Shown here in pieces: positions 25,236-33,759 of a DNA stretch of 35,922 nt. How positions within the stretch are numbered: position 1 is the stretch's first letter; every line of letters starts with the position of its first letter. Source of the DNA: Leptolyngbya sp. DLM2.Bin15 (lineage in GTDB: Bacteria; Cyanobacteriota; Cyanobacteriia; RECH01); contig RECH01000221.1 of NCBI GenBank assembly GCA_007694125.1, forward strand, positions 1-35,922. The letters are read 5' to 3'. The notes beneath the pieces were generated by a model. That model saw nothing but the letters and a program-made list of their open reading frames with translations, did not search any database and had not been told where the DNA came from. The position numbers and the translations under genes were made by a program.

Positions 25236-27770
25236 TTACTTGCTGGTGAGGGTATGTACGCCGTCCCAGTCGTCATGGGGAGGGTTCTGGAGATAGAGGC
25301 GCGATCGCTCTAGGTGTAGATGGGTGGCGCGATCGCCCGGACAGATGATCTTCGCTTGCTCAAACTGCTTCAGGGCTTGGTCAAACTGGCGATCGCCATA
25401 GGCTTGCCGACCGGCGAGATAATGCTCTAGAAACTGGTGCTGGGTTGGCGTAAAGACCATCTGGCGATCGCCCAGAAGTTCATAAATAGTCAGCGATCGC
25501 TCCTTGCCTTTCACCCGAATGCGATCGAGTTCCCGCACCCAAATTTTGTCGTGGCATTCGCTATGGGTGAACTCGCTGATGATGATGTTGCAGCTTTGAT
25601 CCCAGTTGCCATAGATTTTTGTCACCCCTTCGAGGCGCGAGCTAATGTCTACGCCATCGCCAATCACGGTGTAGTCCATGCGCTTCTTGGAGCCAATGTT
25701 GCCGCAAACCACTTCCCCGGAGCTGAGACCGATGCCAATGTGCAGTTCGCGATCGCCGCTGCGATGCCGTTCGGTATTGAATAGCTCCAGACGATGGCGC
25801 ATATCCAAGGCCGACTGCACGGCTTTCCAGGCATGGGTTTCCAGGGTAAGCGGTGCCCCAAAGACGGCCATCAGGGCATCGCCGATAAATTTATCCAGGG
25901 TGCCCTTGTAGTTGAACACCGCCTCCACCATGGTTTCAAAGTAGCTATTCAGCAGCGAGACCACCTCCGCTGCTTCCATGGATTCGGTAATCGAGGTATA
26001 GCCGCGAATATCGGAAAAGAGAATGGTCACCTCCCGGCGTTCTCCTTCCATCAGCGCATCTTCGCCAATGGCAATCACCTGATCGGCCACCTCGGGGTTC
26101 ATGTAGCGATAGAGGGTTGTCTTCATCCGCTTTTCGCTGCTGATGTCTTCCAGCACCACCAAGCCACCGCGCACGCTGCCGGTGGGATTGGTCAAGGGAT
26201 TCACCGTGAGGTTAATGCTGCGTTCAAAGCGCTGCACCGTAGCTGCTGGATCCAATACCTCGCCAATGCTCCAAGCGGTAAACCCCTCTTGCTCAGCATC
26301 CCAAGCGGCTAGCACCGGCAGGGGGTCGTCATCCTCTAGGGCGATCGCCACATGCAGCGTTTGCTCCGGCACGTAATGACGGGCCCCGGTCTTGAGGCTA
26401 TCTTCCAAACGCATCTGCAGGGATTCCACCGGCACCACCGACCACACCGGCCGCCCCACCAGGTTCTGCGTCCATAGGGTTTGGCATTGCCACCCCTCGC
26501 CTCCCTGGATCAGACAGCCTAGCAGTTCTAGGGCCGCCTCGTTGATGGTGACAATTCGCCCATCCATATCGGTGGAAATGACCGCATCGGACAGGCTTTG
26601 CAGCATGTCTTTTTGGTACTGTTTTTCCAGCAGAATATTCTGAAATAGCTGAGCATTTTCCAGGGCAATCCCCGCCTGGATGTTGAACGCCCGCATGAAG
26701 TCTTCATCAGAACCGGTGAAGCTGCCCTGATCCTTGTTGATCAACTGCGTCACCCCAATCAGCGCCCCGCTGGAGTTGAACACGGGCATACAGAGAATAT
26801 TGCGGGTATGGTAGCCGGTGCTTTGATCTACCGTGGGGTCGAAGCGCGGATCTTCGTAGGCGTTGGGAATGTTCAGGGTCTCCCCTGTGGAGGCCACATA
26901 GCCCGCGATGCCGCGATTGGCCGGCAGGCGGATCTCCACCCGATTGTTGCGATCGTCTGCCACCGCCACCTTCGACCACAGTTCATGGCGATCGCGATCG
27001 ATCAAAAACAAGGTGCTGCGATCGGCCTGCATCAGATCCCGCGCCTCATCCATCACCTTGCTGAGGGTGTCATCCAGATTCAAACTTTGCCCTAAGGATG
27101 CCGTCGCCTCCAGCAACGCCGCCGCCCCCCGTTGGTTCCGCGCCGCAATGTAAAACAAATTACAGCTTTCGAGAATTACGCCTATGGATGCCGCAAATTC
27201 GCCAAACAGAGCCTGATCGACCTCCGTAAACGGCTTGCCGCTGGATTTATTCACCAACTGCACCACCGCTACCACCTGGCTTTTGCGGTTCATCACCGGC
27301 ATACAGAGCAGGTTACGGGTTTGGCGGCCGGTGTGGCGATCGGTATCGCGGTTAAACAACGGATGGGTATCCACGTCGTGAATATTCAACGGTTCTCCCG
27401 TCGATGCCACATGGCCAATGATGCCGGTGTTCATCGGTACTCGCAGCTCTGCCCCAGGCTGGTCGCTGCTCACCGTTTTACACCAAAGCTGCTGCTTCTC
27501 TTCATCCACTAAAAAAATGGTGGTGTGCTCAGCCTGTAAAATCTGCCCAATTTTGTGGGTAAAGGCATCGAGCAGCCGTTCGAGCATCACCTCCAACTTT
27601 TCGTTGTTGATGAGTTCGATCGCCTGGAGAAAATACTCAAACTCCGTGGTGATTTGTTCCAGCAGCGTCATGAACTGGGGGACAGGCAGATCCCTAAGTT
27701 GGCCCGTCAAGTCCACCGTGGAGTCCACCTGAAATAGGTTGGCGAGCATACCGTTAGAGGAACCGGTCAT
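25236..27770 (-). CDS. cyaB: CyaB-type adenylate cyclase (GAF-GAF-PAS-cyclase-TPR)
   Basis: 844 aa, close in length and layout to Anabaena CyaB1/CyaB2. GAF-A is at about 60-205 and GAF-B at about 215-375, with the cyclic-nucleotide NKFDE motif complete in GAF-B (Asn345, Lys346, Phe351, Asp355, Glu356) and ending DQ instead of DE in GAF-A. A PAS domain (about 385-545) precedes the class III cyclase (about 575-765), and a short TPR-like tail ([21 protein letters not shown]) follows. In the cyclase, metal ligands Asp587 and Asp631, pocket Lys627 and Thr701 (MDYTVIG) and Arg712 are present, but the ribose-orienting Asn is Asp708 ([11 protein letters not shown]). In studied homologues cAMP bound to GAF-B stimulates the cyclase. 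It is predicted to be soluble and class IIIb. Start ATG 27770 has no obvious Shine-Dalgarno. Confidence 0.93.
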   Translation of the reverse strand: MTGSSNGMLANLFQVDSTVDLTGQLRDLPVPQFMTLLEQITTEFEYFLQAIELINNEKLEVMLERLLDAFTHKIGQILQAEHTTIFLVDEEKQQLWCKTVSSDQPGAELRVPMNTGIIGHVASTGEPLNIHDVDTHPLFNRDTDRHTGRQTRNLLCMPVMNRKSQVVAVVQLVNKSSGKPFTEVDQALFGEFAASIGVILESCNLFYIAARNQRGAAALLEATASLGQSLNLDDTLSKVMDEARDLMQADRSTLFLIDRDRHELWSKVAVADDRNNRVEIRLPANRGIAGYVASTGETLNIPNAYEDPRFDPTVDQSTGYHTRNILCMPVFNSSGALIGVTQLINKDQGSFTGSDEDFMRAFNIQAGIALENAQLFQNILLEKQYQKDMLQSLSDAVISTDMDGRIVTINEAALELLGCLIQGGEGWQCQTLWTQNLVGRPVWSVVPVESLQMRLEDSLKTGARHYVPEQTLHVAIALEDDDPLPVLAAWDAEQEGFTAWSIGEVLDPAATVQRFERSINLTVNPLTNPTGSVRGGLVVLEDISSEKRMKTTLYRYMNPEVADQVIAIGEDALMEGERREVTILFSDIRGYTSITESMEAAEVVSLLNSYFETMVEAVFNYKGTLDKFIGDALMAVFGAPLTLETHAWKAVQSALDMRHRLELFNTERHRSGDRELHIGIGLSSGEVVCGNIGSKKRMDYTVIGDGVDISSRLEGVTKIYGNWDQSCNIIISEFTHSECHDKIWVRELDRIRVKGKERSLTIYELLGDRQMVFTPTQHQFLEHYLAGRQAYGDRQFDQALKQFEQAKIICPGDRATHLHLERSRLYLQNPPHDDWDGVHTLTSK

Positions 27771-28603
27771 GGGCGTGAAGATTAATGAGGCAAAAATGTA
27801 AGGTAGTCCTGAAGCCAGGAGGTTACCCGCTACCCAAACATAGAATCAGCAATTCAAGGCGGGCGTAATCCTGGGTAAATCAGGAGGATCCCATGCAATT
27901 CATCAAGCTAGATGCCTATAAAACCGGCGATCGCTCTTCACACCATAACGAATAGGAGTTATTCCCGTCGATAGTTGTGCTCCTCGTTGCCGTAGTTGAT
28001 AGACCCTAGCCTAGGGGAACACCCTCTTTAGCTTATCGGGCCCTAGCGAATTGGAACCGTCTTGATCTGAACCAATATGGATGGTGAAGAGGATGGGCCA
28101 GGGAGAGCGATCGCCCTGAGGATGCTCGTCGTCCTCTCCCACAGACGAGCAGCTAGGGTTCTAGCCCCGGAGCTTAAAAAAAGTTAATCTATGGAGATGA
28201 CTTTTTTGAGCACTCTCCAGTATTGTTGTGGTCTAAATCCTGTGGATGGGGTCACGCGGCTGTAAGATTATCTCGATCGAGCGATCGCCCCTTCTCAGAT
28301 CACGGTCATTCTGGTGAAGAATGGCACATTTGGGGTTTAAGCCTGCCCACTGCATCTACTCTGAATCCTAGGTTCCTAGGGCATTCATCTCATCGTTCAG
28401 CACCTGTTCATCCTCCAATCGGGCCGATAGCCAACCCCCAGGAGAATAACCTCCATCAAGGCTAGACTATGGAGCGATCGCGGCTAGAGAGTAAGACCAT
28501 AGGGTCATTGCTGTGCCGTTCACCTGCGCCAGTCTGCTCCTTGGAGACGTAGGGCTGGTCACCTGATCCGTTGTTTGTTCTTGTGCACGTCTCGGTATAG
28601 ATT
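27771..28603. other. Long intergenic region upstream of cyaB and the M23 peptidase
   Basis: 833 bp between divergent genes. It contains a possible 20-codon ORF (27893-27955), several HIP1 sites, and no recognisable RNA family. The 80-aa frame at 28223 has no support. Confidence 0.45.
27893..27955 (+). CDS. Possible 20-aa peptide with strong Shine-Dalgarno
   Basis: ATG at 27893 follows CAGGAGGATCCC, a near-perfect AGGAGG six bases upstream. The frame is short (MQFIKLDAYKTGDRSSHHNE) and ends at TAG 27953. It could be a small protein, a leader peptide, or the head of a decayed gene. No family is recognised. It is offered because few genes in this window have so good a ribosome-binding site. Confidence 0.3.
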   Translation: MQFIKLDAYKTGDRSSHHNE

Positions 28604-29437
28604 ATGCAGCCGAAATTTGTGGTTCGTTCCCGGCATTTTGCGATCGCCTTTATCTTTGGGTTAGTGCTGTTCTTAGTCGCAGGCACCCATCAATCCATGG
28701 TTCGTGCCCTAGCGCCGTCCTCCTCAGCCGCCACGGTGTTGGGGCAGCACACAGCCTTGCCGATCATTGAGCCGGTATTGCCCTCCTCCGCCACCTGGTC
28801 ATCCTTCCCTGCCTCCAACTATGCGGCTGGCCAACAGCTTCACGCTTCTGCCGAATCGCAGCCAGCGCAGCCTCGGGCCGCCATCAGCACCCAGCCCCTC
28901 ACCGTCGCGGAGGCGGCCAATGTTCAGCAGGTAGAGCCGTCGCAGGTGGCAGCGAACGATTGGCAATCTGCCTCGTTCCCCGTGGAAGACTTTCAAACCT
29001 ATACCTCTCCCTTTGGCTATCGGCGATCGCCCACCGGTGGCTATAACCGGGAATTTCACTATGGGCTCGATCTGGCCGCTCCAGAGGGCAGCTATATTCG
29101 CAGTTGGTGGAGCGGGGAGGTTGTGGAGGTTTCCGACGACAGCAATTGCGGCACCTCTGTGGTCATCGAGTCAGGCCCTTGGCTACATATTTACTGCCAC
29201 ATGCAGGGCTATGTGGAATCCGACGGCCAGGGACGCTACATGAGCGATCGGGGGGGCGGGCTGCAAATTCGCGAGGGACAAACCATCACGGCCGGTTCTC
29301 GTATTGGCCGGGTGGGGATGACGGGTCGTACTACGGGGCCCCATCTCCACTGGGGGCTGAAATATAACGACAGTTGGGTGGATCCGGCCTTGGTGTTGCG
29401 TGCTATGTACGCTAGCCAGCAAACGGCATCGCGCTAG
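28604..29437 (+). CDS. M23 (LytM) family metallopeptidase
   Basis: 277 aa exported peptidoglycan endopeptidase-like protein. An N-terminal hydrophobic signal or anchor (FAIAFIFGLVLFLVAG) is followed by a low-complexity Ser/Ala/Gln linker (about 35-125). The catalytic domain has the zinc ligands His152 and Asp156 (FHYGLDLAAP), an additional His199 (IYCHM), and His247/His249 (TGPHLHWG). All ligands are present, so it should be active in cross-link cleavage or sporulation-like cell wall remodelling. A Cys pair (Cys182, Cys198) lies in the domain. Convergent with the phosphatase gene; a strong hairpin separates them. Confidence 0.9.
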   Translation: MQPKFVVRSRHFAIAFIFGLVLFLVAGTHQSMVRALAPSSSAATVLGQHTALPIIEPVLPSSATWSSFPASNYAAGQQLHASAESQPAQPRAAISTQPLTVAEAANVQQVEPSQVAANDWQSASFPVEDFQTYTSPFGYRRSPTGGYNREFHYGLDLAAPEGSYIRSWWSGEVVEVSDDSNCGTSVVIESGPWLHIYCHMQGYVESDGQGRYMSDRGGGLQIREGQTITAGSRIGRVGMTGRTTGPHLHWGLKYNDSWVDPALVLRAMYASQQTASR

Positions 29438-29461
29438 ATAGGACAGCTCAACAGCTCAACC

Positions 29462-29498
29462 GGTGGGCAGTTGGCAATCCGCAGACCAACTGCCCACC
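29462..29498. terminator. 13-bp perfect hairpin between convergent genes
   Basis: GGTGGGCAGTTGG (29462-29474) and CCAACTGCCCACC (29486-29498) are exact complements with an 11-base loop. The position, 25 bases after the peptidase stop and just before the phosphatase 3' end, suggests a bidirectional terminator, though no T-tract follows. Confidence 0.65.
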
Positions 29499-29530
29499 TT
29501 GATGCAAAACCACGCATCTTCAGTGAGCTA

Positions 29531-30904
29531 TTACAGCGCGCCCGCCGCCGTTTTATCCAACACACTGCCGCCGGTGGTGATGTTCATGGCTCGCAGAACC
29601 GGCAACCCCTCCGCTCCCTGGGGATAGTCGATGACGCTGACGGCACCATTGCCTTGCTTAAACCGCCAAAACTGGTCGGGGCCGAGGTTCATCAAGTCAC
29701 AAAGAATGGCCTTGTTGACGGCATCGTGGGCCACCACTAGCACCGTGGGTAAGGGTTCCCCAGGTTGGGCGACGGGTGTGGAACGGGCGATCGCCTCCCA
29801 GGCTGTTGCCGATCGCGTCCAGACATCCTGTAAGTTTTCGCCGTCGGGCATTTGCACCGTCTCGGGCGCAACTTTCCAGTCTTGCAGCTCGGTGGCATAG
29901 TCCACCTCAATCTCTTCTTCCAGCTTGCCTTCCCATAGACCATGGCTAATTTCCTTCAGCCCTTCCATCAGCTCCAGCTCTAGGCCAGGATGGTGGGTGA
30001 GGATCGACTCTGCCGTTTGCTTAGGACGCAGGAGCGGACTGGTGATGGCGCGGGTCAAGGGTACATCCTTGAGATACTCCGCTGCGTGGGCCGCTTGGGC
30101 ATAGCCGTTTTCATTCAGGGGAATGTCCATCTGCCCCTGGAAACGCTTATCGCGGTTCCAATCGGTTTCCCCATGGCGCACCAGCAGGAGCCGGAAGCCG
30201 CCTTGCCCTGCTCGAACCGCAGGTAAGGGCTTGCCGAGGTGGGCCGTTAGGTTCATGGACTCAAGCTGAGCCGGCTCACCCCAGCCATTGGGGAAGTTCA
30301 ACACGTTGATGCCGCAATTGGACTGGTAGAGACGCACATAATGTTCGGGCTGCAGTCCCAACGCCGTTGCGATCAACACACGGTTGATGCCGCTGTGGGC
30401 TACGACCAAGATGGTTTTCCCGGCGTGGTGCGGGAGAGTCTCTTTCCAAAACTGGGTGGCTTGGTCAAACAAATCCAGCAGTGGATAGATGGTGGTCGTC
30501 CCGGTGTCTGTGGTTTGCTCCATAGCTAGCCGATGGGGTTCTTGGTGCCAGAGCCGCGCCTGTTCGGGAAACTGTTCCTCGACCTCTAGGAAGGTCAACC
30601 CTTCCCAGTTCACCAAGTTAATCTCTTTGAGATCGTCTCGTTGCTGGAGGGTGGGCACAGCTTGGCTGGGGGCCAGGGTTTCGAGAATTAAGGCGGCGGT
30701 TTGCTGGGCCCGTTGGAGCGGGCTACAGTAGGCCGCGTCCAAGGCTATCCCTTGCAGAGCTTGCCCCACTTGGATGGCCCCTTGCTGGCCCAGGTCAGTC
30801 AGGGTCGATTCGTCGCACTGTCCCTGAATTTTCCGCAAAACGTTGTAGGTGCTCTCGCCGTGTCGTACGAGAATGACGCGAGTATTCAGGGTTCTGTCCT
30901 CCAA
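29531..30904 (-). CDS. Two-domain histidine phosphatase (phosphoglycerate mutase-like)
   Basis: 457 aa made of two tandem phosphoglycerate-mutase-superfamily domains. Domain 1 has ILVRHGEST (His15) and VVAHSGINRVLI (His170). Domain 2 has LLVRHGETDWN (His244), RFQGQMDIPLNENG and VVAHDAVNKAIL. Both domains keep the Arg-His-Gly phospho-acceptor and second His, so both may be active. Such double proteins are typical of cyanobacteria and are annotated variously as phosphoglycerate mutase or phosphatase; substrate unknown. Start is unsettled: the track uses TTG 30904, but a GGAGG (30902-30898) lies eight bases before CTG 30889, which would give LNTRVILVRHGE, the usual N-terminus of homologues. Confidence 0.85.
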   Translation of the reverse strand: MEDRTLNTRVILVRHGESTYNVLRKIQGQCDESTLTDLGQQGAIQVGQALQGIALDAAYCSPLQRAQQTAALILETLAPSQAVPTLQQRDDLKEINLVNWEGLTFLEVEEQFPEQARLWHQEPHRLAMEQTTDTGTTTIYPLLDLFDQATQFWKETLPHHAGKTILVVAHSGINRVLIATALGLQPEHYVRLYQSNCGINVLNFPNGWGEPAQLESMNLTAHLGKPLPAVRAGQGGFRLLLVRHGETDWNRDKRFQGQMDIPLNENGYAQAAHAAEYLKDVPLTRAITSPLLRPKQTAESILTHHPGLELELMEGLKEISHGLWEGKLEEEIEVDYATELQDWKVAPETVQMPDGENLQDVWTRSATAWEAIARSTPVAQPGEPLPTVLVVAHDAVNKAILCDLMNLGPDQFWRFKQGNGAVSVIDYPQGAEGLPVLRAMNITTGGSVLDKTAAGAL

Positions 30905-31111
30905 TGTCTGTGTCGATGGGTTGTCGATGGGTTATGGTCATGCCCCATGGCAGCGATCGCTGGTTGACCTACCATGGGCTACAAAAATTTTACCCGTCTC
31001 GGTTCGCATCCCCAACGATCTTCTCAAAACCCTTGAAATATGTTCTGGTTGACGATCGCTTCATGGGCTCGCTTGAAGCAGTTCGATGCAATCAGCCAGT
31101 GATCACGTCGG

Positions 31112-31420
31112 CTAGTCGTCACCAGAGGGAGCGATCGCTGCCTCCACCGCCGCCTTGGGCCAGAGCATCCGCACGCCCATGACAGCAAAGCCGACCGCAG
31201 CAATGGTTTTGACCCAATGGACAGGCAGCAGTTGCGAAACGCCTTCGCCCAGCCATACGCCCAAGAAGCTAGCCAGCAATAAGGCAGCGGAGGTGCCCAA
31301 GAATACCGCGCGCAGAGACTTGGAGCTACCGCCGAGGGCGATCGCCGCAAGTTGACTTTTGTCGCCTAGCTCCGACAGAAATACGGTGACGAAACTGAGG
31401 CCGAGGAGATTGAAATCCAT
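31112..31420 (-). CDS. Half-size GDT1/UPF0016 (TMEM165) Mn transporter subunit
   Basis: 102 aa with three membrane helices and one family motif E-x-G-D-K-S (LSELGDKSQLAAIAL). Full-length GDT1/Mnx proteins carry two copies of the motif in about 200 aa; this one has a single copy and is paired with the next gene, so the two probably form a heterodimer that exports Mn2+ from cytosol. Known analogues are the cyanobacterial hemi-manganese exchangers. It starts at ATG 31420, 41 bases after the stop of its partner, implying one operon. Confidence 0.88.
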   Translation of the reverse strand: MDFNLLGLSFVTVFLSELGDKSQLAAIALGGSSKSLRAVFLGTSAALLLASFLGVWLGEGVSQLLPVHWVKTIAAVGFAVMGVRMLWPKAAVEAAIAPSGDD

Positions 31421-31461
31421 GGTGGCTTGAGTCCTCTAAGCAGGGCAGGAAGTTGGCTGAA

Positions 31462-31902
31462 CTAGAGTTGAACAATGTCCCACACGAGCCATAGGGAAAT
31501 GCCGATCAGCAGCGTTCCCACCGCTTTTTCTAGGACGGCTTCGGAGACTCGGTTCGAAAGCCAGCGCCCTACCAAGACCCCAATGAGACTCGTGGTCACC
31601 AGCGCGGCTCCAGCTCCGAGGAAGACGATCCAGGGTGCCTGGGATTCGGCACTCATCAGCAGGGTGGTGAGCTGGGTTTTGTCGCCCAATTCGGCCAGAA
31701 AAATTGTGATAAAGGTCGAGACGAAAATCTTAAACTCGATCTGCAACGTCAAGCCCTGGACACCTGTCGGCGGAACGGCGGGAGAACCAGGAGTGGCGTC
31801 AGAGCTGGCTTCTTGCACCTCAGCCTCCTCTAGCACCGCTACGGGTGGGGTGGGTAGCGGGGGAAGCTGGGCAGACGAGGATGAGGGCGGCAGGTTAATC
31901 AC
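31462..31902 (-). CDS. Half-size GDT1/UPF0016 (TMEM165) Mn transporter subunit
   Basis: 146 aa with an extended Pro/Ser/Glu-rich cytoplasmic-looking N-terminus (about 1-52) followed by three helices and the motif LAELGDKTQLTTLL. It is the partner of the downstream half-size gene; together they supply the two motifs of a full transporter. The start is a GTG at 31902 without a clear Shine-Dalgarno, so the real start could be further in. A three-unit 11-bp repeat lies 65-100 bases upstream in the likely leader. Confidence 0.85.
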   Translation of the reverse strand: MINLPPSSSSAQLPPLPTPPVAVLEEAEVQEASSDATPGSPAVPPTGVQGLTLQIEFKIFVSTFITIFLAELGDKTQLTTLLMSAESQAPWIVFLGAGAALVTTSLIGVLVGRWLSNRVSEAVLEKAVGTLLIGISLWLVWDIVQL

Positions 31903-31968
31903 AGGCAGCAGGTTATTTCATTTTCTTTTCATATTATTCCCTACAAAGGCAGGCGATCGCAACCCGAT

Positions 31969-32001
31969 CGGTCTCGAATCGGTCTCGAATCGGTCTCGAA
32001 T
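31969..32001. repeat. 11-bp x3 tandem array upstream of the Mn transporter genes
   Basis: Three exact copies of CGGTCTCGAAT in a row, with a partial fourth after them. It lies in the presumed leader of the GDT1 pair. Confidence 0.85.
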
Positions 32002-32052
32002 TGGTAGCAGATCGCCCCATATATCAGGTTTTCAAAAGAGGGAGAGACAGGG

Positions 32053-32403
32053 TCAAATGCCGATGGCGTGGTTGAACCGCAGCATCTCTAAACTGCGATC
32101 GCCATAGATGCCTTCGATATGCTCGTGGCAGCATTCAATGGCAAAGTCGTTGAGTTCGTCTGGAGTAACGCCAAACAGGTCTTCAAACACATCCGCCTGC
32201 ACCCGGCAAAAGCGAGGGCGATCCTCATAGATGCTGCATTCCCGCGATTGGGCATCGTAGTGAATACACCAGCCGTCATCGCCCACCATGCTGAGATAGA
32301 GGGCTAGTTCATCGGGTTCGAGGTAGGTATCAAGGTCTGGACGTTCTGTAGGATCGAGCTGGCAGCAAGCCCCACATTGTTTAACACATTGCCAAGTGGC
32401 CAT
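32053..32403 (-). CDS. YkgJ family cysteine-cluster protein
   Basis: 116 aa of the YkgJ/UPF0153 family, which binds zinc or iron through a Cys cluster. The N-terminus CVKQCGACCQLDP supplies four Cys, with more in WCIHY, ECSIYEDRPRFCR and IECCHEH. Molecular role is not known; often found near metal homeostasis and modification genes. It lies upstream of the Mn transporter genes on the same strand, separated by about 150 bp. Confidence 0.88.
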   Translation of the reverse strand: MATWQCVKQCGACCQLDPTERPDLDTYLEPDELALYLSMVGDDGWCIHYDAQSRECSIYEDRPRFCRVQADVFEDLFGVTPDELNDFAIECCHEHIEGIYGDRSLEMLRFNHAIGI

Positions 32404-32717
32404 TGGTCTGCTGAGGAGTAAGAGTGGGTGGTGGGAAGGGCTATGCCGGATGGGTTCACGTCACCCTGGGGCGATCGCGTCCGGCTGAACGATGAGGCTG
32501 AATTATGAGGTGCCATTCTCCATCCAGAAGGATGGTGGTCATCGCTGCATCGGCTGGCTTCATCAAGGTTGTGGGCGATCAGCCAGGTATGAGGGTTGGG
32601 GAATCACCATCGTTGCAGCAGCCATTTAGGGCAACCGTCCTAATTTTTGTAAAATTCCTTAAAATATCGGTGAGCTTCCCCTGTACTATGGTACCGGGAA
32701 TCTGTCTGAGTTCCCGC

Positions 32718-32723
32718 TATAGT
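32718..32723 (+). promoter_or_regulatory. Candidate -10 box of psb30
   Basis: TATAGT, 42 bases before the psb30 start codon; no good -35 is seen at 16-18 bases. Confidence 0.35.
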
Positions 32724-32765
32724 TTAAGCTAAGCACGTTTACTGATCGAAACTTTGGGAGGAGCG

Positions 32766-32897
32766 ATGGAGGCTTTAACAAGCATTATTGGTGGCGTTAA
32801 CTGGGAAGCGATCGCGCAGTTGACCTTGGTTGGAATGATTATGATTGCTGGGCCCGTGGTGATCTTTGTGTTGGCAGCCCGAGGCGGCGATCTCTAA
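32766..32897 (+). CDS. psb30: Photosystem II protein Psb30 (Ycf12)
   Basis: 43-aa single-span membrane protein at the periphery of the photosystem II core. The sequence has the characteristic transmembrane stretch (QLTLVGMIMIAGPVVIFVL) and the ending AARGGDL. It is absent from the ORF track because of its length. The GGGAGG ribosome-binding site lies five bases before ATG 32766. It is a monocistronic unit with its own terminator, convergent with sodB. Confidence 0.95.
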   Translation: MEALTSIIGGVNWEAIAQLTLVGMIMIAGPVVIFVLAARGGDL

Positions 32898-32930
32898 GCC
32901 TGACATCAACCAGCCCCGTAATTCTATAGA

Positions 32931-32972
32931 AGCGATCGCCCATCTCAACGATCAGGGCGATCGCTTTTTTTT
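32931..32972 (+). terminator. HIP1-stem terminator of psb30
   Basis: AGCGATCGCCC (32931-32941) is the exact complement of GGGCGATCGCT (32955-32965), loop 13 bases, followed by a run of eight T (32965-32972). Both arms contain the HIP1 octamer GCGATCGC. Confidence 0.8.
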
Positions 32973-33082
32973 GCTCCAACCCGAGGTCGATGACGTGATG
33001 GCATGTAGCGTGCTGTTAGGCGCAGCCGTAACGCACGTCTATCTCACGTCTATCTGAGGCTGAACGACCGGTTTATCCCAAC

Positions 33083-33109
33083 AAAAAACCCGAGCCGTCA
33101 CGACCCAGG
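33083..33109 (-). terminator. Possible terminator of sodB (wobble stem plus T-run)
   Basis: On the minus strand CCTGGGTC and GGCTCGGG pair, with three G-U wobbles, around GTGAC and lead into TTTTTT. It sits about 50 bases after the sodB stop. Confidence 0.45.
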
Positions 33110-33159
33110 TCTTTTGTCATGGCATAGAAAACCCAGGTCTTACGACTAGGGTGACGCCC

Positions 33160-33759
33160 CTAAGCTGCGGCTAAGTTCTGAGCCACGAAGTCCCAGTTCA
33201 CCAGCTTATCGAGGAAGGTGGAGATGTAGTCTGGGCGCTTGTTTTGGTAATCCAAATAGTAGGCATGCTCCCACACGTCCATGGTCAGCAGAGGCACTTG
33301 ACCGGCGGTCAGCGGATTGTCTGCATTCAGGGTTTTGGTGACCTTGAGGGTGCCGTTGTCGAGCACTAGCCAAGCCCAGCCACTGCCGAACTGAGTGGCT
33401 CCAGCCGTTTTGAAGGCTTCCACAAACTTATCGAAGCTACCAAAGTCTGCATCAATTTTGGACGCTAGCGCACCGCTGGGAGCACCGCCACCGTTGGGCT
33501 TCATGCAGTTCCAGTAGAAGCTATGGTTCCAAGCTTGAGCAGCATTGTTGAAGAGGCCAGCTTTCGACGCATCGCCCGCGATCGCCTTGATCACGTCTTC
33601 AATCGACTTGCTGTCTAGATCGCTTCCAGACACCGCATCATTAAACTTGCTCACGTAGGCGGCATGGTGCTTATCGTGGTGAAATTCTAGAGTGCCCTTA
33701 GAGATGTAGGGTTCTAGCGCAGTGTAGTCGTAGGGCAGTGCCGGCAATTCGTAAGCCAT
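33160..33759 (-). CDS. sodB: Superoxide dismutase [Fe]
   Basis: 199 aa cytosolic enzyme turning superoxide into H2O2 and O2. The metal ligands are His27 (FHHDKHH), His79 (WNHSFYW), Asp161 and His165 (DVWEHAYY). The Gln of AAQAWNH (Gln75) and the AATQFGSGWAW-like segment mark the iron-dependent form rather than manganese. AGGATGAACACCT precedes ATG 33759, a usable ribosome-binding site. Transcribed toward psb30. Confidence 0.97.
   Translation of the reverse strand: MAYELPALPYDYTALEPYISKGTLEFHHDKHHAAYVSKFNDAVSGSDLDSKSIEDVIKAIAGDASKAGLFNNAAQAWNHSFYWNCMKPNGGGAPSGALASKIDADFGSFDKFVEAFKTAGATQFGSGWAWLVLDNGTLKVTKTLNADNPLTAGQVPLLTMDVWEHAYYLDYQNKRPDYISTFLDKLVNWDFVAQNLAAA

Noticed and set aside
25114-25296. 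60-aa plus-strand [17 protein letters not shown]...
   Set aside because: Not a gene: it is the second fragment of the dihydroorotase remnant, and its tail is antisense to cyaB.
31903-32052. yybP-ykoY manganese riboswitch before the Mn exporter genes
   Set aside because: Expected from biology, but I could not see the conserved core; only the 11-bp array is there.
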